64,000 bases of DNA from an uncultured Siphonobacter sp. (GTDB taxonomy: Bacteria; Bacteroidota; Bacteroidia; Cytophagales; Spirosomataceae). How positions within the stretch are numbered: position 1 is the stretch's first letter; each line of letters opens with the position of its first letter. Location of the stretch: contig CAJYIW010000009.1 of the NCBI GenBank assembly GCA_913775095.1, positions 1 through 64,000 of the forward strand, written 5' to 3'. Shown piece by piece: positions 25,741 through 34,769 of the stretch. The position numbers were made by a program, and so were the translations under genes. The notes beneath the pieces were generated by a model. It saw only the letters and a program-made list of their open reading frames with translations. It searched no databases and was not told where the DNA came from.

Positions 25741-26790
25741 TTATTGGGCCACCACGGGGGTTCCGTTTTTAAGGTTGATTTGTCCACTCACCACGACCTC
25801 TTCACCCGCATGGAGACCGCTGGTGATTTCGTAGTAATCGTTCGTCGTCGCTCCGATTTTCACGTTGCGTAAGACGGCCTTGCCGTCTTCGACTACGTAC
25901 ACTTGTGCCTGTTTCGTTGAACCGACAATGGCCTGACGAGGCACGGACAGCGTTTGTCCTTTCAGCTCGCTGGTATTGGCAATGCTGCCGTACATGCCCG
26001 CCCGTAACTGGTGAGCCGCCGTGTTCAATACCGTAATTTCGACGGGGTAATTATGAGCGGCATCGCCCTGAGCACCGATTAAGGATACCCGGCCTTTGAA
26101 ATCCACATCGGGATATACCTCGGTTTTTACCGAAATCATTTGTCCTATCTTGAACTGATTTACGGCCTTTTCAGGCACCTGTACGACCAGTTTCAGCGAA
26201 GAAATGTCGGTTACTTTCGCCAGCGGCGTTCCAGGAGAAACTACCGAACCCTTTTCTACCATTTTAGTAGTAACCACACCCGAGAACGGAGCCGTAATGG
26301 TGGTTTGGGAAAGCTGCTTCTGTAACTGCTTGATCTGAGCCTGGGTGGAACGAATGCTGAGTTGCGTTTTCTCAATGTTCACGGCGGGTGTGGCATCGCC
26401 TTTTACCAGAGCTTCGTACCGTTTCAGGTCATTCTGATACCCTTCGATGCTGATCTGCAAGGCTTCGATCTGGAAACGTAACTGATCGTCGTCGATCTTG
26501 GCGACCAGTTTCCCAGCTCCTACCATCTGGCCTTCCACGATGGGTAACTGCACGATCTCACCGCCCGCCTGCGGACGAATTTCGATTTCCCGATTGGCGG
26601 CAAACGAACCCAGAAACTGGGATTCCTGCGAAAGATCGCGTACTTCAGCCTTGGCCGTCCGAACGCCTACTTTCAGATTAACGTCGGGTTTATATACTTT
26701 GGCGGCAACTTTTTCCTTGTTGTCGAGCAACTTATAGCCCGTCAGACCAAGCGTGGCTGCCAGACCGATAGCTACGAAAATGCGTTTCAT
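25741..26790 (-). CDS. RND efflux periplasmic adaptor (membrane fusion protein)
   Basis: A 349-residue adaptor with one N-terminal membrane anchor or signal (MKRIFVAIGLAATLGLTGYKLL). A split lipoyl domain is visible as GEIVQLPIVEGQMVGAGKLVAKID and TITAPFSGVVTTKMVEKGSVVSPGTPLAKVTD, with a coiled-coil hairpin between them (about residues 108-160) and beta-barrel sequence after. It bridges the pump and the outer-membrane channel. Twelve nucleotides separate it from the channel gene upstream. Confidence 0.93.
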   Translation of the reverse strand: MKRIFVAIGLAATLGLTGYKLLDNKEKVAAKVYKPDVNLKVGVRTAKAEVRDLSQESQFLGSFAANREIEIRPQAGGEIVQLPIVEGQMVGAGKLVAKIDDDQLRFQIEALQISIEGYQNDLKRYEALVKGDATPAVNIEKTQLSIRSTQAQIKQLQKQLSQTTITAPFSGVVTTKMVEKGSVVSPGTPLAKVTDISSLKLVVQVPEKAVNQFKIGQMISVKTEVYPDVDFKGRVSLIGAQGDAAHNYPVEITVLNTAAHQLRAGMYGSIANTSELKGQTLSVPRQAIVGSTKQAQVYVVEDGKAVLRNVKIGATTNDYYEITSGLHAGEEVVVSGQINLKNGTPVVAQ

Positions 26791-26802
26791 ATAAAAGTGG
26801 AT

Positions 26803-28116
26803 CTATTGAGTGATGAGATTGCCAGTGGCTTTTTTCCAGTCGAGTTCGGCGGTGCGAAGTTTGACCAGGGAGGTGAGGTAATTGTTCTGAGCTTCGCGGA
26901 GGGAGTTTTCCGTCTGAATAAGATTACTAATGTCAATGGTACCTTCCTTGAACTGAAGCTGGGTTTGTTCGTACACTTTCTGAGCCAGTCTGACCTGTTC
27001 TTCCGACGTTTTCAGGTTCTGGTTCTGCACCGACATTTGAGTTCGGGCGTTGGTAATATCCATCGAAATGGATTCTTTCGTTTTCTGAAGATTGAGCGAC
27101 AATTGTTGTCCTTCAAGCTGTTTCTGGGAAAGCTTATGACGACGGGTATAGCCATCGAAAATGTTCCAGTTGATTTGCAGTCCCAGCCAGTACGCCGGAA
27201 TACCTTTCAGATACGACTGATCGCCACCGATGGCAAAAACGCTGTGATTGGCGACACCATACGCGGAAACGGTCGGCAGAAATCCCGCTTTGATGTTTTT
27301 CTGCTCCAGCGTATTGGCAAACTGCTGACGATCCAGCAGTAATAATTCCGTCCGGTTCAGTCCGCTTTCCTGCGAGGTTGGAACCACCACGGTAGCTTCG
27401 TGAATGGCATTGTCAATCGTCAATTCCTCCGGTTGAGGAATCCCCGCCAGAAACTTCAGCAGGTTTACCAGTTTCACATAATCAGCCTTCAGTGACTCGA
27501 TCTGCGTCTGCATGGATACTTTGCTCAGTCTCAGACGATCCACATCGATTCCTTTTCCTAACTGATTCTGAAACTGCAAGTCAGTAATGCGGATGGAACG
27601 ATCGAGGGCTTCGATATTGCCTTCCAGAAATTTCACCTGCTGGGCCAGCGTCTGGGCGTTGTAATACGAAACGGCCACGTTATAGGCAATGTCTTCTCTG
27701 GTCCGGCGAATCTGTAATTCTGATACTTCGCGGCCTACTTTGGCCGCTTTCAGACCAATCATGATTCCGGGATTATAAATCACCTGATTCGCCTGAACGG
27801 TTGTTCCGAGGTTCCAGGGCAGGCCAAAGGCCGCCGCTGAATAGGCCCCTTCCGGACCACCGAAGGCCGACAGGGGAATAACCTGAGCGGGAATTTTGAT
27901 GTAGTATTTGTAATCTCCGGCGAAGTTCACCTGCGGCAGAGCCGAGGCTTTGACTTCTTTAATTCGGGACTCGGTAATCTGCTGCTCAAGCTGACTTGAG
28001 CGGACATCCAGGTTATGCGTGAGGGCTTTCGCGGTGAGTTCTTCCAGCGATACCTGCTGGGCAAAAACCCCGCTTGCAAGCATACTCAGGCACATCAACA
28101 GGGGAAGGCGTAACAT
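26803..28116 (-). CDS. TolC-family outer-membrane efflux channel
   Basis: A 437-residue outer-membrane factor with a signal peptide (MLRLPLLMCLSMLASGVFAQ). The two-repeat helical barrel is indicated by long coiled-coil stretches such as SSQLEQQITESRIKEVKASALPQV and NARTQMSVQNQNLKTSEEQVRLAQKVYEQTQLQFKEGTIDISNLIQ. The last, with FKEG and an N-L-h-x-A/T-E pattern, is the family signature. It is the first structural gene after tetR and has the TetR-type palindrome 25 nt before its start. Confidence 0.92.
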   Translation of the reverse strand: MLRLPLLMCLSMLASGVFAQQVSLEELTAKALTHNLDVRSSQLEQQITESRIKEVKASALPQVNFAGDYKYYIKIPAQVIPLSAFGGPEGAYSAAAFGLPWNLGTTVQANQVIYNPGIMIGLKAAKVGREVSELQIRRTREDIAYNVAVSYYNAQTLAQQVKFLEGNIEALDRSIRITDLQFQNQLGKGIDVDRLRLSKVSMQTQIESLKADYVKLVNLLKFLAGIPQPEELTIDNAIHEATVVVPTSQESGLNRTELLLLDRQQFANTLEQKNIKAGFLPTVSAYGVANHSVFAIGGDQSYLKGIPAYWLGLQINWNIFDGYTRRHKLSQKQLEGQQLSLNLQKTKESISMDITNARTQMSVQNQNLKTSEEQVRLAQKVYEQTQLQFKEGTIDISNLIQTENSLREAQNNYLTSLVKLRTAELDWKKATGNLITQ

Positions 28117-28140
28117 TGGATTATTTGATTAAAATAAATA

Positions 28141-28160
28141 ATTTAAACGTTTGTTTAAAT
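28141..28160 (-). promoter_or_regulatory. TetR-type operator upstream of the efflux channel gene
   Basis: Perfect 8-4-8 palindrome ATTTAAAC-GTTT-GTTTAAAT, 24 nt before the TolC-family ATG. The core TTTAAAC-N4-GTTTAAA is repeated upstream of the tetR gene at 28877. Confidence 0.75.
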
Positions 28161-28174
28161 CAAGGGTAAAAGAA

Positions 28175-28198
28175 AAGCCCATTGTTTCCAAGGGGCTT
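28175..28198 (-). terminator. Weak terminator after the tetR gene
   Basis: Imperfect stem AAGCCC... / ...GGGCTT, followed on the minus strand by TTTTCTTTT. It would separate tetR from the pump genes, which then rely on the operator-bearing promoter at 28141. Confidence 0.45.
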
Positions 28199-28220
28199 AT
28201 TCGGGGTGAATAAGTGGCCT

Positions 28221-28832
28221 TTATTTAATGAATAAATACTTCAAAAGCATTTCCTTAATTACCTTTTTCTGTTCCAGAGCATGCTTATCAAACTCAGCTT
28301 CGCTCATTTGAAACAGGTGCATGGTAAGCTCGCGTCCGGCGAAAATCTGCTGGATTAACCCGAAGATCAAAGGGAAGATCGTATCTGGCGAAATGTCGAT
28401 GATTAACCCTTTTTTTACTTCCTCTTCAAATTGCGTGTTAAAACACTGCTCCATGGCTCCACAGTTAATGCCAATTTTGTCAGCGAATCCCTGCGGGTTA
28501 CGGCGGCATTCATTCATAAAGAAGATTGCCTTATTAGGATTCTCGGCGTGTACTTCGAACATATGATCCAGTAACTCCACCAGTTTCTCTTTTACACTGG
28601 TAGGCTTTTCCATAATCGTCTGCACACTTTTCAGAGCCTCCTTTAGCATGGATTCGTATACCAGCCAGAATAATTTTTCCTTACTTCTGAAATAATAATT
28701 GGTTAAGGCTGTATTGATCTGGGCTGCCTCGGCAATATCCCGGATGGTTGCACCGTCAAATCCCTTCTCAAGAAAAATGCGTTGAGCCGCTTCCTTGATT
28801 TTCTCTTCCGTATCAACTGGGTTAGCTGTCAT
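28221..28832 (-). CDS. TetR family repressor of the efflux operon
   Basis: A 203-residue regulator. The N-terminal helix-turn-helix is KIKEAAQRIFLEKGFDGATIRDIAEAAQINTALTNYYFRSKEKLFW, typical of TetR. The remaining 140 residues form the ligand and dimer domain. The ATG at 28832 is preferred to a TTG four codons earlier. Matching palindromes lie upstream of this gene (28877-28896) and upstream of the channel gene (28141-28160), so it should repress both itself and the pump until a substrate binds. Confidence 0.9.
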   Translation of the reverse strand: MTANPVDTEEKIKEAAQRIFLEKGFDGATIRDIAEAAQINTALTNYYFRSKEKLFWLVYESMLKEALKSVQTIMEKPTSVKEKLVELLDHMFEVHAENPNKAIFFMNECRRNPQGFADKIGINCGAMEQCFNTQFEEEVKKGLIIDISPDTIFPLIFGLIQQIFAGRELTMHLFQMSEAEFDKHALEQKKVIKEMLLKYLFIK

Positions 28833-28876
28833 ATGCTGATGCAAATAAATAATGCGTTTTCAAAATTAACAAACAA

Positions 28877-28896
28877 TTTTAAACACTTGTTTAAAA
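28877..28896 (-). promoter_or_regulatory. TetR-type operator upstream of tetR
   Basis: Perfect 8-4-8 palindrome TTTTAAAC-ACTT-GTTTAAAA, 44 nt before the tetR ATG. It shares the TTTAAAC-N4-GTTTAAA core with 28141-28160. A lone half-site, GTTTAAAT, lies further up near 28920. Confidence 0.75.
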
Positions 28897-28984
28897 TAAT
28901 TATTTAAGTCGAATAATTTGTTTAAATAATGCTACTACTACCTATTGATTTTTAAAAAATAGAATTGGATACCCGGAAGAAGCG

Positions 28985-29746
28985 TTACTGATTAATCAAA
29001 TCCCCCACCATTCGCAAACCGTTCAGGGTGAGATTAATATCTACTTCTTCAAAAAGTTCGTGCAAAGGCTGGAGAACCGACGATAATCCACCCGTAGCCA
29101 GCACTTTACAGGGGCCGACTTCTTTCTGAATCTGAGCCAGCTGCTCTTTCACCAAACCCACATACCCCCAGAGTATGCCCGCCTGAATGGCGTGAACCGT
29201 GTTTTTGCCAATGGCAGACTCCGGCATTTGCAGGGGAACTTCAGGCAACTGAGCTGTATTGGAAAACAGGGAACGCAAAGCTGTTTTAATGCCCGGAACA
29301 ATATTCACTCCCACTATTCGGGCTTCTGAAACGACCGTAAAAGTCAGGGCGGTTCCGAAGTCAACCACAATGCAATTTTGTCGGTAGGTGTACCAGGCAT
29401 ATACGGCATTCGCCACAAGATCGGTACCAATTTCCCGGGGACTGGCCAGTTCGATTCCCAGATACGGGTATAGTTCCGGTCCCAGCACGTAGGCTTCAAC
29501 CGTAAAAAGTTCTTTCACCAGGGAGCGGATCAGGGCCGTTTCTCCGGGAACCACGCTACTGATCCCTACGCGGCTAATGTCACTGATCTTCAGATCATTT
29601 TCCAGAAAAAGCATCCGCAACCGGGCTTCGTAGTCGGCGGCTCGGGTGCTGTAATGAGTAGGGATTCGGAACTGATGCAGCCAGCTCTGATTCGTATAAA
29701 TTCCAAAAACGATGTCAGTATTACCGACGTCAATGGCAAGAAACAT
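28985..29746 (-). CDS. coaX: Type III pantothenate kinase
   Basis: A 253-residue enzyme that phosphorylates pantothenate as the first step of coenzyme A synthesis. The ASKHA-fold motifs are MFLAIDVGNTDIVFGIY at the start, the catalytic-region RVGISSVVPGE, GTDLVANAVYAWYTYRQNCIVVDFGTALTFTVV in the middle and the late LATGGLSS. Length and motifs fit CoaX, not CoaA. It lies divergent to the GH9 gene. Confidence 0.93.
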   Translation of the reverse strand: MFLAIDVGNTDIVFGIYTNQSWLHQFRIPTHYSTRAADYEARLRMLFLENDLKISDISRVGISSVVPGETALIRSLVKELFTVEAYVLGPELYPYLGIELASPREIGTDLVANAVYAWYTYRQNCIVVDFGTALTFTVVSEARIVGVNIVPGIKTALRSLFSNTAQLPEVPLQMPESAIGKNTVHAIQAGILWGYVGLVKEQLAQIQKEVGPCKVLATGGLSSVLQPLHELFEEVDINLTLNGLRMVGDLINQ

Positions 29747-29888
29747 GAGAAGTAAATAAGTGGAAACCAGACCGAAAAGTTTTGCATTTCACTTTTCGTC
29801 AATCAAAGCTACTACCCTTTCCCGAAAATACCGCTTTATCCCGGGCAATGCACGTAACTTGCAGGCACGACCGTCCTCTACACTCGCG

Positions 29889-31613
29889 ATGAAACCTCTG
29901 GTAATACTTCCTTTCCTGTTTTTCAGTTATACGAGTTTCGCCCAGACCTCTGCCGAATCCATTCGACTCAATCAGGTGGGCTTTTATCCCAACGCCGTCA
30001 AGAAAGCCGTGATCACCAAAGGAACATCGTTCGCCATTGTCTCAGGAAAGGATACGGTGTTTCGGGGAAAAACGGAAGCCGCCCGCATGAATCCTTATTC
30101 TAAAAAGGAAAGCTACCTGGCGGATTTCTCGGCACTCAAAAAACCGGGTACGTATCAGATCATTGTTCCCGAAATTGGGGCTTCGTATCCATTCCGAATT
30201 CAGGCAAACGTTCATCAGCCGGTAGCCAGAGCGAGTATCAAGATGTTTTACTACAACCGGGTTTCAACGCCATTGAGTAAAGCCTTTGCGGGAAAATGGG
30301 CCCGCCCGGCGGGACATTCAGATACTCAGGTTCTCGTTCATCCTTCGGCAGCTTCCAGCGAACGCCCGGCAGGAACGGTCCTCTCTTGCCCCGGAGGATG
30401 GTATGACGCCGGGGATTACAATAAGTATATCGTAAACTCCGGTATTACCCTCGGGACGCTGCTTTCGCTTTACGAGGATTATCCCGCTTACGTGAAAAAG
30501 CTCGCCATTGACATTCCCGAAAAAACGAATGCGATTCCTGATTTGCTGGATGAGGTTTTGGTGAACATTCGCTGGATGTTAACCATGCAGGATCCGAACG
30601 ATGGCGGCGTGTATCATAAATTAACCAATGCCAAATTCGACGGCATGATTATGCCGCACGAGGCCAAAGCCGCTCGGTATGTGGTTCAGAAGAGTACGGC
30701 TGCTACGCTGGATTTTGCGGCCGTAATGGCTCAGGCAGCCCGGGTTTTCAAGCCTTTTTCCAGAGAGTTACCGGGCTTTTCGGATTTGTGCCGGGTGCGG
30801 GCGGTGCAGGCCTGGAACTGGGCAAAGGAACATCCAAAAGTATTGTACGAACAGGAAGAAATTAATAAGAATTTTGACCCGGATATTAGTACGGGCACCT
30901 ACGGCGACCGTCAGGTGAGTGACGAATGGATCTGGGCTTCGGCGGAACTGTATGCCCTGACGAAAGATAAGCAGTATCGGCTGGCTTGGATTCCGGAACC
31001 GACCGCTCCCCTGCCCTCCTGGAATCAGGTTCGAACCCTGGGCTATTACACGCTGACCCGGTTACAATCTCAGCTACCCGAAGTGGCTCAAACCGAAATT
31101 ACGGGCATTCGAAGTCTATTACTTAAAGCCGCCGACGACCTGATTGCCAACTATCAATCCGGCGATTATGCGACGGTGATGGGACAAACGGCAAAGGATT
31201 TTAGCTGGGGAAGTAGTTCGGTAGCCGCCAATCAGGGCATTGCTTTACTGCACGCGTACCGCCTTCGTTCCAAAAAGGAATACCTGGAAGGAGCCTTATC
31301 CAATCTGGATTATTTACTGGGCAGAAATGCGACGGGTTACTGCTTGCTGACCGGATCCGGGTCGAAATCACCGCTCCATCCGCATCACCGGCTTTCCGAA
31401 GCAGACGGAGTGGCGGAGCCCGTTCCGGGTATGTTATCGGGCGGGCCGAATCCGGGTCAGCAGGACAAGTGTACGACCTATCCCAATGCATTCCCGAATG
31501 AATCGTTCACGGACGATCTCTGTTCCTATGCTTCCAACGAAATCGCGATTAACTGGAATGCTCCCCTGGTGTATCTGGCGGTGGCTCTGGAAGCTTTGCA
31601 GGGAAAATTATGA
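29889..31613 (+). CDS. Glycoside hydrolase family 9 endoglucanase
   Basis: A 574-residue secreted protein. Signal peptide MKPLVILPFLFFSYTSFAQ is followed by an N-terminal Ig-like domain (IRLNQVGFYPNAVKKAVI...) as in CelD-type GH9 enzymes. The catalytic (alpha/alpha)6 barrel starts near residue 130. It shows the aspartate pair in GGWYDAGDYNKYIVNSG (nucleophile-water activation), the histidine loop HPHHRLSEADG, and the proton donor in SYASNEIAINWNAPLVYL. These are the complete GH9 catalytic signatures. It cleaves beta-1,4-glucans such as cellulose. The ATG at 29889 starts the signal peptide exactly; the longer reading frame upstream is not meaningful. Confidence 0.9.
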   Translation: MKPLVILPFLFFSYTSFAQTSAESIRLNQVGFYPNAVKKAVITKGTSFAIVSGKDTVFRGKTEAARMNPYSKKESYLADFSALKKPGTYQIIVPEIGASYPFRIQANVHQPVARASIKMFYYNRVSTPLSKAFAGKWARPAGHSDTQVLVHPSAASSERPAGTVLSCPGGWYDAGDYNKYIVNSGITLGTLLSLYEDYPAYVKKLAIDIPEKTNAIPDLLDEVLVNIRWMLTMQDPNDGGVYHKLTNAKFDGMIMPHEAKAARYVVQKSTAATLDFAAVMAQAARVFKPFSRELPGFSDLCRVRAVQAWNWAKEHPKVLYEQEEINKNFDPDISTGTYGDRQVSDEWIWASAELYALTKDKQYRLAWIPEPTAPLPSWNQVRTLGYYTLTRLQSQLPEVAQTEITGIRSLLLKAADDLIANYQSGDYATVMGQTAKDFSWGSSSVAANQGIALLHAYRLRSKKEYLEGALSNLDYLLGRNATGYCLLTGSGSKSPLHPHHRLSEADGVAEPVPGMLSGGPNPGQQDKCTTYPNAFPNESFTDDLCSYASNEIAINWNAPLVYLAVALEALQGKL

Positions 31614-31622
31614 TTACTTCTT

Positions 31623-31673
31623 CCCCCAGATTGTCATCTGGGGCTATTCATATTGAACCCCGCTGGGGTTTTT
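31623..31673 (+). repeat. R3 palindromic repeat
   Basis: CCCCCAGATTGTCATCTGGGG followed by GCTATTCATATTG and the stem AACCCCGCTGGGGTT with TTTTG. It is 10 nt after the GH9 stop and may double as its terminator. Same family as 17111 and 54106. Confidence 0.7.
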
Positions 31674-31674
31674 G

Positions 31675-31735
31675 TTTATTCAACTTCCCGAAAGGCGGTG
31701 TGCACCGGTTTAAAACTTTCGGGAAGTTGAATAAA
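31675..31735. terminator. Long perfect inverted repeat between convergent genes
   Basis: Perfect 20-bp arms (31675-31694 and 31716-31735, TTTATTCAACTTCCCGAAAG and its complement) with a 21-nt loop. It ends 10 nt before the nadE stop and probably terminates transcription from that side. Confidence 0.6.
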
Positions 31736-31745
31736 TAGGAAGCCA

Positions 31746-33764
31746 TTAGCTTCCAAATCCAATCCGGCGGCGACCCGCCGGGGCATTGGCCTCTTCCCGC
31801 AATTCGGCCAGTTCTTTTTCAAAGCCGCCGGATAAAATCGGGAAGCGTAACCAGGTTCTGGGATCCACGTTTCGGTCATCAATATGGAAGCTCGGAGCAT
31901 ACCGTTCGCGTTTCCACTGATTCCGGCTCCATAACCGGAAAAAGCGTTCGGTCCAGCCCGCCAGTTCTTCGCGGTTGTAGGTTCCTTCGAAGTCCAGTTC
32001 CAGTTTTTTCAGTACTTCTTTCGGAGCCTGTTTGTCACGGAAGCCGTAGGTCTCGATGGCGTTCAATACTTCATAAGGCATCAAATCCACCTCGTCGGTT
32101 TGTTTACGATCTGCAGGACGAAGTTCGGCCGTGGGCTGAAGGTTATTCATGGCTTTCAGTCCTGGCACTTTAAGCGTACCGCTCAGGCCTACCTTTTCAA
32201 GCCATAGTAACCATTTTCTCAGATACGTTTTGTCAATTCCGGCCAGTGGCGAAATACTTCCTGCCGTGTCCCCGTCCATCGTGGCATAACCCACCGATGC
32301 TTCGGAGCGATTGGACGTAGACAATAATAAGCAATTGTAAATGTTGGTTAATAACCAGGCACTTGGAGCCCGTACCCGGGCCTGAATATTTTGCAGAGCA
32401 ATGTCGTCCGTATCCCAGCTTAACTTACGTTCCAGCCCTTCTTCAATCAGTCCTTTATAGGTTTCAACCAGGCCATTGATGTTCACATCAAAGAAGCGGG
32501 CATTAAGGTCTTCGGCCAGCGACGTGGCGGAGTATTTCGTTTCTTTCGAAGAGTTCTCGGTTCCCTGCCAGATGCAGTATAACAATTCGCGTACGATCTC
32601 TTTGGTCGTGGTGGCGTTCTGGATTTTAGTGATGTATCCCAGTCGTTCCTTGAATCTCTCCAGTCCGATGCTTTCGATTCCTAACTCCACCATCAGATAC
32701 ACCAGAGCAGCACAGGCCGAAGAATCGGCTCCGCCCGACAGCGAGACTACGAAGCCCTGAGAACGACTTTTCCGCAGGTAGTCGAATAAAGCCAGGGAAA
32801 CCGCCCGGGCAAATTCTTCTTCTTTCTGATAGCCTTTGGCTTCCCAGTCTTCCAGCAAATACTGATTACGGGCCGGACGAATGTCAGGCCACTGAAAAGG
32901 GACCGAAACACTCAGAGCATCGCCCGCTTTACTGAACACCGCCCGATTTTGCGTTTGCTCCAGTCGACCTTTTTCCAGGTCGACCGTGGCCGTTACCATG
33001 TAATGGTCCGTATAACTGAAGCGGGTTCCTGAAGCCAGCATTTCACCCGACTGAGCAATCATGGCATCCCCGTCGTAAATGGCCCGGCCTGCTTCATTAC
33101 CCAACAGGTTTGAATAGACGTATACACAGCCAAACGAACGACTGCCGTCCTGTACGAAGCGTTCCCGCGTTTGACTTTTGAAGAAACTGAAATGGCTGGC
33201 CGAAGGATTAAGGATGATATCCACGCCACGAGCATATAACTCCCGGCCGGGGCGATTGGCAATCCAGGCATCTTCGCAGATTTCAAAACCAATTTTGACC
33301 CCTGCCACCTCAAATAACAAATCACCCACCGGGTAATCAATCCCGTTGATTTTTACGTTGGTGCGTTCGCCCGGTGCCCAGGCGTGAAACCAGCGGGTTT
33401 CGTAGTGAATCCCATTGTTGGCCAGATTTTTCTTCAGGGCAAAGCCCCGAATCTGCCGATTCACAATGAAGCAGGACGCATTATAGACTTTATTGTTGAG
33501 CATGAGGGGCATTCCAACAGAAACGGCCAGATCGGAGGTATAAGGCACAATTTCGTCGAGCATGCTCAGGGCTGTTTCCGCCACGTAAGGAGCGTAAAAC
33601 ATATCTTCACAGCCATAACCACTCAGGCATAATTCAGGTAAGCAGAGAAGAGTAACATCCTGATTTCTAGCTTCATCAATGCAGGTCAGAATGTTGGCAA
33701 GATTGCCCTTCCAATCGAGAGGAGTAGTATTAACAACGCCAGCGGCCAGTTTTATTAGCTTCAT
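31746..33764 (-). CDS. nadE: Glutamine-dependent NAD+ synthase
   Basis: A 672-residue two-domain enzyme that makes NAD+ from deamido-NAD+, ATP and glutamine-derived ammonia. The N-terminal glutaminase domain of the nitrilase fold shows LPELCLSGYGCEDMF (Glu), KKNLANNGIHYETRWF (Lys) and GFEICEDAWI (Cys). The synthetase domain shows the pyrophosphate-binding SLSGGADSSACAAL and TSNRSEASVGYATMDGDTAGSISPLAGIDKTYLR. I chose the ATG at 33764 because MKLIKLAAGVVNTTPLDWKGN is the conserved start; an upstream in-frame start falls in the hairpin at 33782-33811. Confidence 0.95.
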   Translation of the reverse strand: MKLIKLAAGVVNTTPLDWKGNLANILTCIDEARNQDVTLLCLPELCLSGYGCEDMFYAPYVAETALSMLDEIVPYTSDLAVSVGMPLMLNNKVYNASCFIVNRQIRGFALKKNLANNGIHYETRWFHAWAPGERTNVKINGIDYPVGDLLFEVAGVKIGFEICEDAWIANRPGRELYARGVDIILNPSASHFSFFKSQTRERFVQDGSRSFGCVYVYSNLLGNEAGRAIYDGDAMIAQSGEMLASGTRFSYTDHYMVTATVDLEKGRLEQTQNRAVFSKAGDALSVSVPFQWPDIRPARNQYLLEDWEAKGYQKEEEFARAVSLALFDYLRKSRSQGFVVSLSGGADSSACAALVYLMVELGIESIGLERFKERLGYITKIQNATTTKEIVRELLYCIWQGTENSSKETKYSATSLAEDLNARFFDVNINGLVETYKGLIEEGLERKLSWDTDDIALQNIQARVRAPSAWLLTNIYNCLLLSTSNRSEASVGYATMDGDTAGSISPLAGIDKTYLRKWLLWLEKVGLSGTLKVPGLKAMNNLQPTAELRPADRKQTDEVDLMPYEVLNAIETYGFRDKQAPKEVLKKLELDFEGTYNREELAGWTERFFRLWSRNQWKRERYAPSFHIDDRNVDPRTWLRFPILSGGFEKELAELREEANAPAGRRRIGFGS

Positions 33765-33781
33765 ACCCAATGTTTTAAGAA

Positions 33782-33811
33782 AGTGGCATCCACTCAATAG
33801 TAGATGCCACT
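33782..33811 (-). terminator. Hairpin between the GDPD gene and nadE
   Basis: Perfect 9-bp stem AGTGGCATC / GATGCCACT with a 12-nt loop, upstream of the nadE start and downstream of the GDPD gene. The minus-strand sequence after it, TTTCTTAAAA, is only partly T-rich. Confidence 0.5.
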
Positions 33812-33886
33812 GGTATAACCATATTCGAGTTCCTAAAAAGTCAAACCAGGGAAGCGAATATACGGGTGTCGGCTAAAAAACTGCGA

Positions 33887-34642
33887 TTAATTCAAAATCT
33901 CCGCCAATTTGTCCAGATCATCGGAACCGATGTAATCCAGTCCGAGTCGCTGAAGCGTCCGGTAGGCCAGTTCCGTATTTGGGGTTCCCCAAAGCCGGGC
34001 TTTTTGATTATTCTGATGAGCCTGCGTGACGAAAGCTCTGATTTTCTGTTCTACGTCGGAAGATAAGGCTTGTTTTCCGTCCCAACTGGCCGAACTGAAT
34101 TCCTTCCAGTCGGCACTTACCAGCGGCACCCGGGCCCTGGATTCAGCCGGGTAGCTGATGGAACGGCGGCCATCGAAGGAAAGGATTTTATCGTACTTAC
34201 CGAAGTCTTCGGGTTTGGGCAGGTTACCACTCAAGACGAAGTCCACTTTCTGAAACTCCATTTTATGGTCCTTGATCATCTTCTGTAACAGATCAATGGC
34301 CTCGGCATCTTTCAGATCGATCAATAACTGAACCTTCTGGTGACCGGGGTAGGGAAAGCCCTCATGCTGACGTAAGTTCACCAGCAATGGAAGCAGGTAC
34401 ATTTTCCGAAACGTCCGTTCAGGTTTAATATCTTCCCGATTATGGGCCACCATTAACTCGCCGTTTTGGACGTAAACATCCGCTTCAATGGATCCAAAGC
34501 CTAGCGAATACGCCTTCTCAAAGGGTTTTTGCTGCTCGTAATCATTATGCGAATGAGCCGTGGGGCGGTACTTGAAGTCGGTTTGGGCAAAAACCAGGTT
34601 GCTTCCCAGAGCAAAGAGAAAAGTAATCCAGTGACGTTTCAT
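33887..34642 (-). CDS. Secreted glycerophosphodiester phosphodiesterase / PI-PLC-like protein
   Basis: A 251-residue protein with signal peptide MKRHWITFLFALGSNLVFAQ. It shows the TIM-barrel phosphodiesterase pattern AHSHNDYEQQKPFEKAYSLGFGSIEADVYVQNGELMVAHNRE, with the first catalytic His (H32), the metal-binding E-x-D pair (EAD) and the second catalytic His (AHN). Downstream segments LLIDLKD and LWGTPNTELAYRTLQRLGLDYIGSDDLDKL match the C-terminal strands. It probably cleaves glycerophosphodiesters or related phosphodiesters in the periplasm; the exact substrate is open. Confidence 0.82.
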   Translation of the reverse strand: MKRHWITFLFALGSNLVFAQTDFKYRPTAHSHNDYEQQKPFEKAYSLGFGSIEADVYVQNGELMVAHNREDIKPERTFRKMYLLPLLVNLRQHEGFPYPGHQKVQLLIDLKDAEAIDLLQKMIKDHKMEFQKVDFVLSGNLPKPEDFGKYDKILSFDGRRSISYPAESRARVPLVSADWKEFSSASWDGKQALSSDVEQKIRAFVTQAHQNNQKARLWGTPNTELAYRTLQRLGLDYIGSDDLDKLAEILN

Positions 34643-34769
34643 AAGTCGGGCAAAATTTGACGGATTACAAAGGAAAGGTTTTCTGCGTATTCCTTACCTT
34701 TTCTCTATTATCATTTTATAAAATCTGAAGAAAAGGTTAACATGCAGCCGTACCTACCACCTCTCATCT

